From an uncultured Collinsella sp. (lineage in GTDB: Bacteria; Actinomycetota; Coriobacteriia; Coriobacteriales; Coriobacteriaceae): a stretch of DNA of 6,313 nt. Shown here one piece after another: positions 1 to 6,070 of the stretch (its first letter is position 1; each line of letters starts with the position of its first letter). The stretch is from positions 1 through 6,313 of the forward strand of contig CALBBA010000280.1 in the NCBI GenBank assembly GCA_937926755.1, given 5' to 3'. Both the position numbers and the translations under genes were made by a program. Below the pieces are notes generated by a model, which saw nothing but the letters and a program-made list of their open reading frames with translations, had not been told where the DNA came from and ran no database searches.

Positions 1-20
1 GCATAGCGGGTGGTTTCTGA

Positions 21-43
21 TGCGGCGCGCTGCGCGCCCCGCA
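21..43. repeat. GC-rich inverted repeat (hairpin) near the left edge
   Basis: A 15-base core at 24-38 is a perfect palindrome around one central base (GGCGCGC / GCGCGCC). It is flanked by TGC at 21-23 and GCA at 41-43, which can also pair. No T-run follows on either strand, so it does not look like a standard intrinsic terminator. With the small GGCT/AGCC hairpin at 46-55 and the larger one at 66-94 it forms a run of three stem-loops. Its role is unknown. It may be the 3' structured end of a gene lying left of the window or an intergenic palindromic repeat. Confidence 0.4.
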
Positions 44-65
44 CAGGCTAAAGCCCGTAATGAAG

Positions 66-94
66 CCCGGAGCTCCCCTACGGGGAGCTCCGGG
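66..94. repeat. Perfect 13-bp stem-loop with a 3-base loop
   Basis: Bases 66-78 (CCCGGAGCTCCCC) pair perfectly with 82-94 around the loop TAC at 79-81. Such a stable GC-rich stem would fold in RNA from either strand. Neither side has the T-run of a canonical Rho-independent terminator. It could still help stop the leftward operon that ends at 370, or a rightward gene entering from the left. Termination is inference; only the symmetry is seen. Confidence 0.55.
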
Positions 95-110
95 GCACCC
101 GTCTCAGGGC

Positions 111-335
111 GCCGTGTGCAAATAACGGCAAATATGAGTACTGTCACCAATTTAGTAGCAGCGTTTTTCCGCCCCGCGAGCCCTTTTTGAGTTCCGCACA
201 GCCTGCTTGGCGCCAAGATATTCCACATTCGTTTATTATCTCTTCAATGAATCCAAATTTTCGGCCCAAGTTTCTTTGTTTTTACTGCTACTAATCTAGT
301 AACAGTACTCATATTTGCCGTTTTTTGCACAGGGC
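111..335. mobile_element. 225-bp MITE-like element with 51-bp terminal inverted repeats
   Basis: Bases 111-161 and the reverse complement of 285-335 match at 45 of 51 positions; the core includes an uninterrupted 21-base match ending at the ScaI-like AGTACT. The interior (162-284) is non-repetitive, contains no credible gene, and becomes AT-rich from about 217 onward, unlike the flanks. A 12-base palindrome (CTTGGCGCCAAG, 206-217) lies near the middle. No clear target-site duplication is visible: AGGGC occurs at 106-110 and 331-335, but the second copy lies inside the repeat arm. A non-autonomous transposon is the first reading. A pair of oppositely oriented dispersed intergenic repeats, or a large RNA hairpin at the end of the leftward operon, is also possible. 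Confidence 0.5.
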
Positions 336-369
336 ATATAAACAGACCCCCTCCTATAAAGCCATAGTT

Positions 370-1479
370 TTACGCCGGCTTGAGCCCAAAGCACGCTCGG
401 AGCGTATTCAGCAGAGTATCTTGCCTCTTTCGACGCGCCTTTACGCGATTCTGATATCGTTTTCCCATGCGCTGGTGGATGCGCCATGCGAGCGCTTCCA
501 TCGCTTCCATGTCGCAGAGCATTTCGTTGTTGACCGTCGCGACCTCGATTCCCATAGTAATCAAGCCCGTGTTACGTTTTTCATCATGGACACGTCCCCT
601 CCGGGAGGAATGACCCAGCTCACCGTTGTATTCAAGGTCAAACCGGGCTGCTTCCTGATACGCATCGCAAACTGCATGCGGCATCCCCGAGATTGCCTGT
701 GCGCGGTCATCGAACTCGATCTTGTAGTCGGTCTTAAAGGGACCGCAGGCAAATCCACCATAGGAAAACGGAAGCGAAAACATGGCAAGCATGATGCACT
801 CCATGGGTGAGCGCAGGTTTTCCGACAGATAGGGACACAGCCGCCGCAGTTGTTTGGCCGCACTCCCCTTGCATGCCGCGAGGTAATCTGTCAGGCGATC
901 GGGCGTCAGCACCGGCTCGACTTCAAAGTAGCCCACGTCTGCCGGTTGGTCCTTGTCCTTTGCAAGTCTATTCGCAACAGGCGAGGTATAGGGAGGTAGA
1001 TACTTCCCGCGATCGCTCAGTGAAATCTTGGAACACAGTTCCTGGGCCAGGGCAAACGCCTGAATACAGCCGACCTCGCGGGCGACGGCAACACAAAGGG
1101 CCTCGGGGGATAGGCTGTACACCCCCGGCTCCACCTCTAGAATCGAGCCGACAGGCAACCCGGAACACACGGACCAGCCCACGCCAGGCATGCGTCGGCG
1201 CTGCGCCGCAGATCCCACCAGCAAGCACAGATCTTCTTGCACCTCGCCGCTTTTGGCTCCAATTCGCACCAGGTCGGGAAGATAGATATCCTCGGTCGAA
1301 GGCGATGACGTACACAGCACGCGGCGCTCTTCATCGGGATTGAGGTCCTTCCAGCCGATGTAGCCCATCTGCCGGCGCTCGGCTCGAATCATGCGCAACG
1401 CCGAGGCGCCCGTCAGGATCACGGAAGCCGCTAGCTGCTCTTTTGTCGGTTTGTTGCACTGCCTGATTGTTACCGCCAC
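370..1479 (-). CDS. Conserved hypothetical protein, possible PD-(D/E)XK/DUF559-like C-terminal domain
   Basis: This predicted 369-residue cytoplasmic protein has no signal peptide or membrane segment. I recognise the general layout from Coriobacteriia hypothetical proteins. An N-terminal half (about 60-155) carries patterns such as GSILEVEPGVYSLSPE. A C-terminal half (about 225-320) resembles Vsr/DUF559-type nuclease folds: SPMEC with E227, DYKIEFDD with D257/D258, then DLEYNGELGH (D281, E283, N285, H290) and D299 with R302. A basic helical tail follows (about 334-365). The catalytic assignment is inference, and the family may be non-enzymatic; some such N-terminal halves are related to AbiEi-type regulators. 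The GTG start at 1479 is preferred because AGGGG lies 8 bases upstream, 11 bases after the comF stop. A TTG at 1497 in the same frame would overlap comF. It is probably co-transcribed with comF. Its GC content looks lower than that of holB or ricT. Confidence 0.82.
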   Translation of the reverse strand: MAVTIRQCNKPTKEQLAASVILTGASALRMIRAERRQMGYIGWKDLNPDEERRVLCTSSPSTEDIYLPDLVRIGAKSGEVQEDLCLLVGSAAQRRRMPGVGWSVCSGLPVGSILEVEPGVYSLSPEALCVAVAREVGCIQAFALAQELCSKISLSDRGKYLPPYTSPVANRLAKDKDQPADVGYFEVEPVLTPDRLTDYLAACKGSAAKQLRRLCPYLSENLRSPMECIMLAMFSLPFSYGGFACGPFKTDYKIEFDDRAQAISGMPHAVCDAYQEAARFDLEYNGELGHSSRRGRVHDEKRNTGLITMGIEVATVNNEMLCDMEAMEALAWRIHQRMGKRYQNRVKARRKRQDTLLNTLRACFGLKPA

Positions 1480-1487
1480 ATGAATCA

Positions 1488-1492
1488 CCCCT
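1488..1492 (-). promoter_or_regulatory. Ribosome binding site that sets the GTG start at 1479
   Basis: AGGGG on the minus strand overlaps the comF stop codon region and sits 8 bases before the GTG at 1479. The alternative in-frame starts, TTG at 1497 and GTG at 1488, have no such site at a proper distance. Position over the comF stop suggests translational coupling. Confidence 0.45.
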
Positions 1493-2297
1493 ACCAAACG
1501 CGTGCGATAGCGAGGCCATCAACGGCCGCGGCACCGGCGCGCTTGAGTTCCGCCGAAGCCGCCGCCATCGTCGCACCCGTGGTGATAACGTCGTCGATAA
1601 GCAGCAGGCGGCGGCCCCGCACGTCCTCAACAGTCTCGTACATGCCTCGGGCGCGTTCACGGCGTTCTTCACGACTGAGTTCACGCTGGTCGCCATGTCC
1701 GTACTTAACGAGGGCGTCGAGCAGCGGAACACCCGACAGCTCGCAAAATGGGCGCGCGATGGCTTCCATATGATCGAAGCCGCGTCGCCGAAACGCCGCC
1801 GCCGTCGCGGGCACAAACACCACTGCATCGGCGCCGGACAACACACCGCCTAAGCGTTCGGGTGCCGCGACCTGGGCATGTAAGGCGGTGTCGTATAGCA
1901 GCTCTGCCAGATACGGTGCCAGGCGTCGCTCGCCCGCGTCTTTGTACGCTTTAATGATCCGCGGCAGCGGATGCGTGTAAGCGGCACATGCCAGGCACCG
2001 GTCGAGAGCTTCGGCCATCGCCGAGGACGTACCCTCGACCGAGCACTCGGTGCACAGCAAGTCTCCAAACGGGGCACCGCATCGGATGCAGCTATAACGT
2101 GGATCGATGAGCGTGAGCGCGGCCAGGCAGTCTTGGCAAATAAGCGCACCGGCGCGCTCGCAGCCGGCGCATCGCGTGGGCGACAACGCCTCAAGCGCCT
2201 CGTGCGCCGCCCGCTCGGCAAACGGTAGCAATTCATCCGCAAACGGTAGGATGTCGGCACCTTTCAGGCATCCCAACACATTCAAATGTCTCTTCAC
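1491..2297 (-). CDS. comF: ComF family phosphoribosyltransferase-like protein
   Basis: A 268-residue protein of the ComF/ComFC/GntX family, which is required for DNA uptake in naturally competent bacteria, though its exact reaction is not settled. Two zinc-ribbon-like cysteine sets come first: C43/C46/C54/C57 and C70/C73/C82/C85. A further CLAC pair sits at 101-104. The phosphoribosyltransferase fold follows, with RRGFDHMEAIA at 171-181 and the PRPP-binding motif LLLIDDVITTGAT at 231-243 (D235, D236). All the family's key residues are present. The roughly 42 residues before the first cysteine are longer than usual, so the start deserves care. The chosen GTG at 2297 has a strong AGGGAGGG 7 bases upstream, and that site lies in the 3' arm of a hairpin. 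It lies after ricT and before the nuclease-like gene. No ComFA helicase or other competence gene is in view. Confidence 0.9.
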   Translation of the reverse strand: MKRHLNVLGCLKGADILPFADELLPFAERAAHEALEALSPTRCAGCERAGALICQDCLAALTLIDPRYSCIRCGAPFGDLLCTECSVEGTSSAMAEALDRCLACAAYTHPLPRIIKAYKDAGERRLAPYLAELLYDTALHAQVAAPERLGGVLSGADAVVFVPATAAAFRRRGFDHMEAIARPFCELSGVPLLDALVKYGHGDQRELSREERRERARGMYETVEDVRGRRLLLIDDVITTGATMAAASAELKRAGAAAVDGLAIARVW

Positions 2298-2350
2298 GAC
2301 ACAACCCTCCCTACGCTCGGTCGCAGGGAGGGTTGTTGATTCAGCGCCAT
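2294..2350 (-). CDS. Possible 18-codon leader ORF ahead of comF
   Basis: An ATG at 2350-2348 opens an 18-residue frame (MALNQQPSLRPSVGRVVS) whose TGA at 2296-2294 overlaps the comF GTG as GTGA. It reads straight through both arms of the 12-bp hairpin that holds the comF Shine-Dalgarno. A ribosome translating it would melt the hairpin and arrive at the comF start, as in translational coupling. Its own ribosome binding site is weak (GGGG, 4 bases before ATG). Short frames of this size arise often by chance, so this is a hypothesis only. Confidence 0.2.
   Translation of the reverse strand: MALNQQPSLRPSVGRVVS
2301..2336 (-). promoter_or_regulatory. Perfect 12-bp hairpin sequestering the comF ribosome binding site
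   Basis: Bases 2301-2312 (ACAACCCTCCCT) pair perfectly with 2325-2336 around a 12-base loop. In the leftward transcript the 3' arm contains AGGGAGGG, the Shine-Dalgarno of comF, so the folded RNA would hide it. No T-run follows the stem on either strand, which argues against a normal intrinsic terminator for ricT. A partial terminator or RNA-processing site between ricT and comF cannot be excluded. Confidence 0.5.
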
Positions 2351-2399
2351 GGTACCCCGACGCGTTTGGGGTCAGGCAGGTTAAATCCGTTTGCGGGCG

Positions 2400-4100
2400 C
2401 TATTCGCCGGTGGGCGGTTGCGGTGCGGACGAGTTTTGGGTCGAGCCCTCACTGCCATCTTGACGCGGCTTGCGGGAACGACGACGGCGACGGCGCTTTT
2501 GGCCCTGGTCGGCCGAGCCCTCGCCACCGCGATCCTCGCGCGGCTCGCGCTCGTCGCGAGCGGCGCCACGCGAAGCCTTAGCAGCCGCTCCCCCGCCATC
2601 TCCGGGACGACGGCGCGTGACCTTGACCTCGCCATCCGAGACCTGATCGGCCACGGAGGGCACCGAGGGCTTTTGCTGCGCGCCCGAAGAATGACGACGA
2701 CGCGGACGCGGGACGCGCTCGTCATCGTTGCGCTGCTTGCCACCCTTGTCGGCAGACGTATCGGAACCCGAACCACCCTTGGGGGCGGCACCGGCTTCGC
2801 GAGCGGCTGCGGCGCGGAAGGCGTCCTCGCGCTCCTCGCTCGACAAATGGCGACGGCGACGGCGCGTGGGATTCATGCCACCGCCGCGGTTTTGCTGCTG
2901 GGGCTGCTGAGCCTCGCGCTCGCGGGGGGAATTCTTGCCTGCGGGAGCGGCCTCGCCGGCATCGCCCGAACCCGAGCGCTTGCGGCGGCGACGTCCACCG
3001 GCAGTCTCCTCGGCCTCGGGTGCCTCGGCCTTGCCGCGACCCTTACCGCGGCCGCGACCCTCGCCCTGGCTCTGACCGGTACGGGTATCGGCGTCCGCAT
3101 CGCGACGGCGGCGCTTGGGCATCGTCGTCCCCGCCAGACGGTCGGCGCTCGACAGGCCATCGCCCACGTCGACGCCGTTCTCGCGGTCGAGCTCCATAAG
3201 CGCCAAGCGCATCTCGGGCGACTCGATACGCTCGAGCACATCGCGCGTCACGCAGTCGGGGCGGCAGTTGCAGCCCTGCTCGGCGGCCTTCTTTTTACAG
3301 CCCTCCGAGCAGGTCATGTCGGCCAGGTTGACCTTAAAGACTTTGCCGTTCTCCAGGCGCAACACCAGCTGCTCACGCGGCGTGTCATATTCCTGGATAC
3401 GCGCCTTGCCAAGCGGCGTATCGATAAGCGTCTTCTTTTTGGGCGCGCGGCTCTTAAAGTCCTTGTACGCCTCGAACTCGTAGCGCAGGCAGCACATCAG
3501 GCGGCCGCAGACGCCGCTAATTTTGGACGAGTTGAGCGGCAGGTCCTGCTCTTTTGCCATGCGAATCGAAACCGGCTCAAACTGTCCGCCAAAGCGCGTG
3601 CAGCAGAGCTCCTGGCCGCACTGGGCATAGCCGCCCACCAGGCGGGTCTCGTCACGCACGCCGATCTGGCGCATGTCGACGCGAATGTGCAGCGTCGAGG
3701 ACAGGTCCTTGACGAGCTGGCGGAAATCGACGCGCTCCTCGGCCGCAAAGTAGAACACGGCCTTCTCCCCGCCAAACAGGTACTCGACGCCCACCGGCTT
3801 CATCTCGAGGTCGAGTTCCTTGACCAGGCGGCGGAAGTCGACCATGGCCTCGTCACCCTGGATAGCCAGGTCGTCGGCAAGCTGCAGGTCGATGTCGCTC
3901 GCCACGCGCAGCACGGGCTTGAGCGGCTGACCGATCTCGTCTTGCGGCACCTCGAAGGGATCGGCCGTGACCAGGCCGATCTCGGTTCCGCGCTCGGTGG
4001 AGCAGATGGCATAATCGGCCTCGAGGATATCCAGATCCTGTGGGTCGAACCACAGGTCGCGCGAGGCGTAGGTAAACTTAACGGGTACGACTAACGGCAT
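2400..4100 (-). CDS. ricT: PSP1 domain protein, RicT (YaaT) family, with a long arginine-rich C-terminal tail
   Basis: The first 260 or so residues closely follow RicT. In B. subtilis RicT works with RicA and RicF as an Fe-S complex that helps RNase Y-dependent RNA maturation and affects competence and biofilm formation. Seen here: FYFAAEERVDFRQLVKDL at 116-133, RQIGVRDETRLVGG at 144-157, CGQELCC at 161-167, FEPVSIRMAKEQDLPLN at 174-190, and KISGVCGRLMCCLRYE at 193-208. The cysteines C161, C166, C167, C198, C203 and C204 match the family set. A second cysteine group follows at C264, C268, C277, C279 and C283. Residues 328-566 are predicted disordered, with arginine runs near 330-333, 370-375, 413-417, 467-469, 496-498 and 535-541 between acidic, glycine- and glutamine-rich stretches. 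The protein is about twice the usual length of roughly 275. The ATG overlaps the holB stop by 10 bases, and AGGAAGG lies 7 bases before it. Confidence 0.93.
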   Translation of the reverse strand: MPLVVPVKFTYASRDLWFDPQDLDILEADYAICSTERGTEIGLVTADPFEVPQDEIGQPLKPVLRVASDIDLQLADDLAIQGDEAMVDFRRLVKELDLEMKPVGVEYLFGGEKAVFYFAAEERVDFRQLVKDLSSTLHIRVDMRQIGVRDETRLVGGYAQCGQELCCTRFGGQFEPVSIRMAKEQDLPLNSSKISGVCGRLMCCLRYEFEAYKDFKSRAPKKKTLIDTPLGKARIQEYDTPREQLVLRLENGKVFKVNLADMTCSEGCKKKAAEQGCNCRPDCVTRDVLERIESPEMRLALMELDRENGVDVGDGLSSADRLAGTTMPKRRRRDADADTRTGQSQGEGRGRGKGRGKAEAPEAEETAGGRRRRKRSGSGDAGEAAPAGKNSPREREAQQPQQQNRGGGMNPTRRRRRHLSSEEREDAFRAAAAREAGAAPKGGSGSDTSADKGGKQRNDDERVPRPRRRHSSGAQQKPSVPSVADQVSDGEVKVTRRRPGDGGGAAAKASRGAARDEREPREDRGGEGSADQGQKRRRRRRSRKPRQDGSEGSTQNSSAPQPPTGE

Positions 4101-5218
4101 TTCAGTGCCTTCCTGATATCGAACAGCATGACCTCGATGGCCAGCTGGGGAGTAACGTTTCTGGCGATGTTGCGCTCAGCGGTGGCAACCGCCTCGAGCG
4201 CCTGGGTGGCACCCGCAACATTCGTCGCCGCGGCAAGCCGCCCGATCGTGTCGCGCACGTCCTCGTTCACAACGTCTGCCGCCTCATCCTGAAGCGTCAG
4301 CAGCACGTCGCGCATGAGCGTCCGCGCGCTCGCCAGCGCTTCCATGATACCCGAACGCTCGCGCGCGTTGAGTTCGCGCTTGTTGCGGTCCTCAAGCTGC
4401 TTCAATGCTCCACGCGACAGGTAGTCGGCGTTTTGCTCGAGCACCTTTTCCTGCGTGGACTTGACCTCGGCGAGCGGCGCCTTGACGGCGACGATGAGCG
4501 ACTTGGCGCGACTGAGCACATCGGCCTCGTCGGCGGCGATGAGCGAGTCGATGGCACGGACCATCTGGCGACGGGCGTCCTGGCGCTCGGCGCTCTTGAG
4601 GAACTCGATACCACGCGTGGGGCTTCCCGCCACGGCGACGGCCATGCGACAACGCGCGATATCCTGGCCCGTCGCGCGGCTCACGGCCTGCGCGGCCACA
4701 GTGGGCGACACCAGCCGAAACGGTACGCACTGGCAGCGGCTCACGATGGTGGGCAGCATCACGTCGGCCGAGGTGCCCAACAGGATGAACATGACACCCT
4801 CGGGCGGTTCCTCGAGCGTTTTGAGCAGCGCGTTGGCGGTGTTGGCGCGCAGCTGTTCGGCACGGTCGATGATGTAGACCTTGGCCTTGGCACGGATGGG
4901 CGCCAGTGGCACGTCATCGAGCAGCTCGCGGGTCTGGGCAATGAGGTAACCCGTGGCGCTCTCGGGCGTGTAATAGTGCACGTCGGGATGCGTATGCCGA
5001 GAGACGCGCACGCAACTGTCGCATGCGCCGCAGCCGTCCTGCTCGCACAGGAAGGCTTGGGCGAGCGCCCACGCGGCATCGAGCTTGCCCGCGCCGGGCG
5101 CGCCCAAAAACAGGTAGGCGTGCGATGCACGGCCGCTGGCGACGGCATTGGTCAAAAAGTCGCGCACGCGCTGTTGGGTGTCGAGCTTGGCCAGCAGGCT
5201 TGTCTGCGCGGGGGCCAT
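4091..5218 (-). CDS. holB: DNA polymerase III subunit delta-prime
   Basis: A 375-residue AAA+ clamp-loader subunit, which helps load the sliding clamp at the replication fork. In order: the P-loop region GAPGAGKL at 39-46, four zinc-binding cysteines C58, C63, C66 and C69 in the typical clamp-loader arrangement, a Walker B-like IIDRAEQL at 116-123, KTLEEPPEG at 133-141, and the SRC motif at 160-162. An all-helical C-terminal collar region follows. The P-loop ends in GKL rather than GKT/S, and Walker B reads DRAE rather than DEAD/DEVH. This fits delta-prime rather than the ATP-hydrolysing gamma/tau (DnaX) subunit. An upstream in-frame ATG at 5257 would add 13 residues inside tmk. The start at 5218 is preferred because AGGAGG lies 9 bases before it. 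The gene follows tmk by one base and overlaps ricT by 10. Confidence 0.93.
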   Translation of the reverse strand: MAPAQTSLLAKLDTQQRVRDFLTNAVASGRASHAYLFLGAPGAGKLDAAWALAQAFLCEQDGCGACDSCVRVSRHTHPDVHYYTPESATGYLIAQTRELLDDVPLAPIRAKAKVYIIDRAEQLRANTANALLKTLEEPPEGVMFILLGTSADVMLPTIVSRCQCVPFRLVSPTVAAQAVSRATGQDIARCRMAVAVAGSPTRGIEFLKSAERQDARRQMVRAIDSLIAADEADVLSRAKSLIVAVKAPLAEVKSTQEKVLEQNADYLSRGALKQLEDRNKRELNARERSGIMEALASARTLMRDVLLTLQDEAADVVNEDVRDTIGRLAAATNVAGATQALEAVATAERNIARNVTPQLAIEVMLFDIRKALKCR

Positions 5219-5219
5219 G

Positions 5220-5903
5220 TTACTCAGCCTCCTGGGCAAGCGCGGCGGCGACGGCATCTTGGGGAATGTCGAGACCGTACGCGCGAACCAGCTCGACCGT
5301 TTGCGTGAAGACGTCTGCGATCGACGCAGTGGCGTCGATGAGCTTTACGCGGTCTGGCTCCTCGGCAGCAATTGCGCAAAATCCCTGGTAGACACGCTCC
5401 TGGAAGGCCATGCCCTTGGCCTCCATGCGGTCTGCCGCACCACGGGCGGCCATGCGCAGCGCCGCCTGCTCGGGCGTGATGTGATAGACGAGCGTGAGCG
5501 CCGGATGCGCACCGACGACAGCCAGGTTGTTGGCATCGCGCACCATCTGACGGTCAAGGCCATCGGCAAACGCCTGGTAGCAGGTCGTGGAATCGTAGAA
5601 ACGGTCGCACAGGACCACCTTGCCGGCAGCGAGGGCAGGCGCGATAACCTCGTGCACCAGCTGGGCACGCGCGGCCTCGTAGAGCAGCAGCTCGCAGGTG
5701 TCGCCCATCGCCGTATTGGCGGGGTCGAGCAGCAGGGCGCGGATCTTTTCGCTGATGGCGGTGCCGCCCGGCTCGCGCAGGCTCACAACCTGGTAGCCAG
5801 CAAGCTCGAGCGCACGGGCAAGCAGGCGCGCCTGCGTGGACTTGCCGGCGCCGTCGACGCCCTCGAGCGTGATAAAGCTATGTTGAGCGGGCTCAAAAGC
5901 CAT
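5220..5903 (-). CDS. tmk: Thymidylate kinase (dTMP kinase)
   Basis: A 227-residue cytoplasmic enzyme that phosphorylates dTMP to dTDP using ATP, an essential step of dTTP synthesis. Motifs seen: P-loop GVDGAGKST at 15-23, the dTMP-site REPGGT at 43-48, DRFYDST at 100-106, and a LID region around 150-170 with R150, R154 and R159. The P-loop lacks the extra basic residue of the eukaryotic type while the LID is arginine-bearing, as in bacterial type II enzymes. It is slightly longer than the usual 205-215 residues, with the excess at the alanine-rich C-terminus. The ATG at 5903 has AGGAAGGGG about 8 bases upstream. It is first in the leftward operon, 46 or so bases from the predicted transcription start. 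Confidence 0.96.
   Translation of the reverse strand: MAFEPAQHSFITLEGVDGAGKSTQARLLARALELAGYQVVSLREPGGTAISEKIRALLLDPANTAMGDTCELLLYEAARAQLVHEVIAPALAAGKVVLCDRFYDSTTCYQAFADGLDRQMVRDANNLAVVGAHPALTLVYHITPEQAALRMAARGAADRMEAKGMAFQERVYQGFCAIAAEEPDRVKLIDATASIADVFTQTVELVRAYGLDIPQDAVAAALAQEAE
5228..5233 (-). promoter_or_regulatory. Ribosome binding site that sets the holB start
   Basis: A consensus AGGAGG within the last codons of tmk lies 9 bases before the holB ATG at 5218. This favours that start over the in-frame ATG at 5257, and suggests coupling with tmk. Confidence 0.75.
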
Positions 5904-5956
5904 GGGCGCAGCCCCTTCCTACAAGGCGCGAAAATGCAAGTTATAGCAACCAAGCC

Positions 5957-5985
5957 ATGATACCCCAGTGCTCGGCACGTCCCAA
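5957..5985 (-). promoter_or_regulatory. Sigma70-like promoter of the tmk operon
   Basis: On the minus strand, TTGGGA (5985-5980, four of six matches to TTGACA) is followed by a 17-base spacer and TATCAT (5962-5957, five of six matches to TATAAT). Transcription would begin near 5950, giving a 5' leader of about 46 bases before tmk. No other candidate between 5904 and 6010 has both boxes at a proper distance. A lone TATAAC at 5944-5939 lacks a -35. Confidence 0.5.
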
Positions 5986-6010
5986 ATCCCACCTAGCCAA
6001 TGGCTACTCA

Positions 6011-6070
6011 GGCGGCAGTTAGGGACGTTCCTAAACTGCCGGCCGAAAAGGAACGTCCTCAACTGCCGGC
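6011..6070. repeat. Three copies of an 18-19 bp repeat between the divergent genes
   Basis: The unit is ACGTCCTCAACTGCCGGC. One exact copy of this form lies at 6053-6070 (+), a 19-base variant at 6025-6043 (+), and an inverted copy at 6011-6028 (three mismatches to the first). The inverted and middle copies share the self-complementary ACGT and together form an imperfect 33-bp palindrome. The last copy runs over the expected -35 of the rightward promoter. It could be an operator array or a dispersed intergenic repeat. The GCCGGC...GCCGGC pairing followed by TTTTT at 6071-6075 could also act as a weak rightward terminator. Confidence 0.55.

Noticed and set aside
2..190. Open plus-strand frame entering from the left edge (possible 3' end of a gene)
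   Set aside because: It runs through the hairpins and the repeat arm, its composition is Arg/Ala/Ser-rich without family character, and ends inside the element. Not enough to call a gene.
64..295. Stop-free plus-strand frame of 77 codons across the inverted-repeat element
   Set aside because: No ATG until near its end, no ribosome binding site and no domain; probably chance openness.
325..810. 161-codon plus-strand open frame
   Set aside because: Antisense to the end of the nuclease-like gene, with no recognisable motif.
1331..1846. 171-codon minus-strand frame across the comF/hypothetical gene junction
   Set aside because: Out of frame with both real genes and low in recognisable protein character; a same-strand shadow.
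2391..4094. 567-codon plus-strand open frame
   Set aside because: It lies fully antisense to ricT, whose family motifs are clear. The frame is an Ala/Leu/Arg-rich shadow of GC-rich codon use, with no recognisable domain.
4433..5308. 291-codon plus-strand open frame
   Set aside because: Antisense to holB and the end of tmk; no family motifs and no ribosome binding site of note.
5148..5960. 270-codon plus-strand open frame
   Set aside because: Antisense to tmk and part of holB, both firmly identified.
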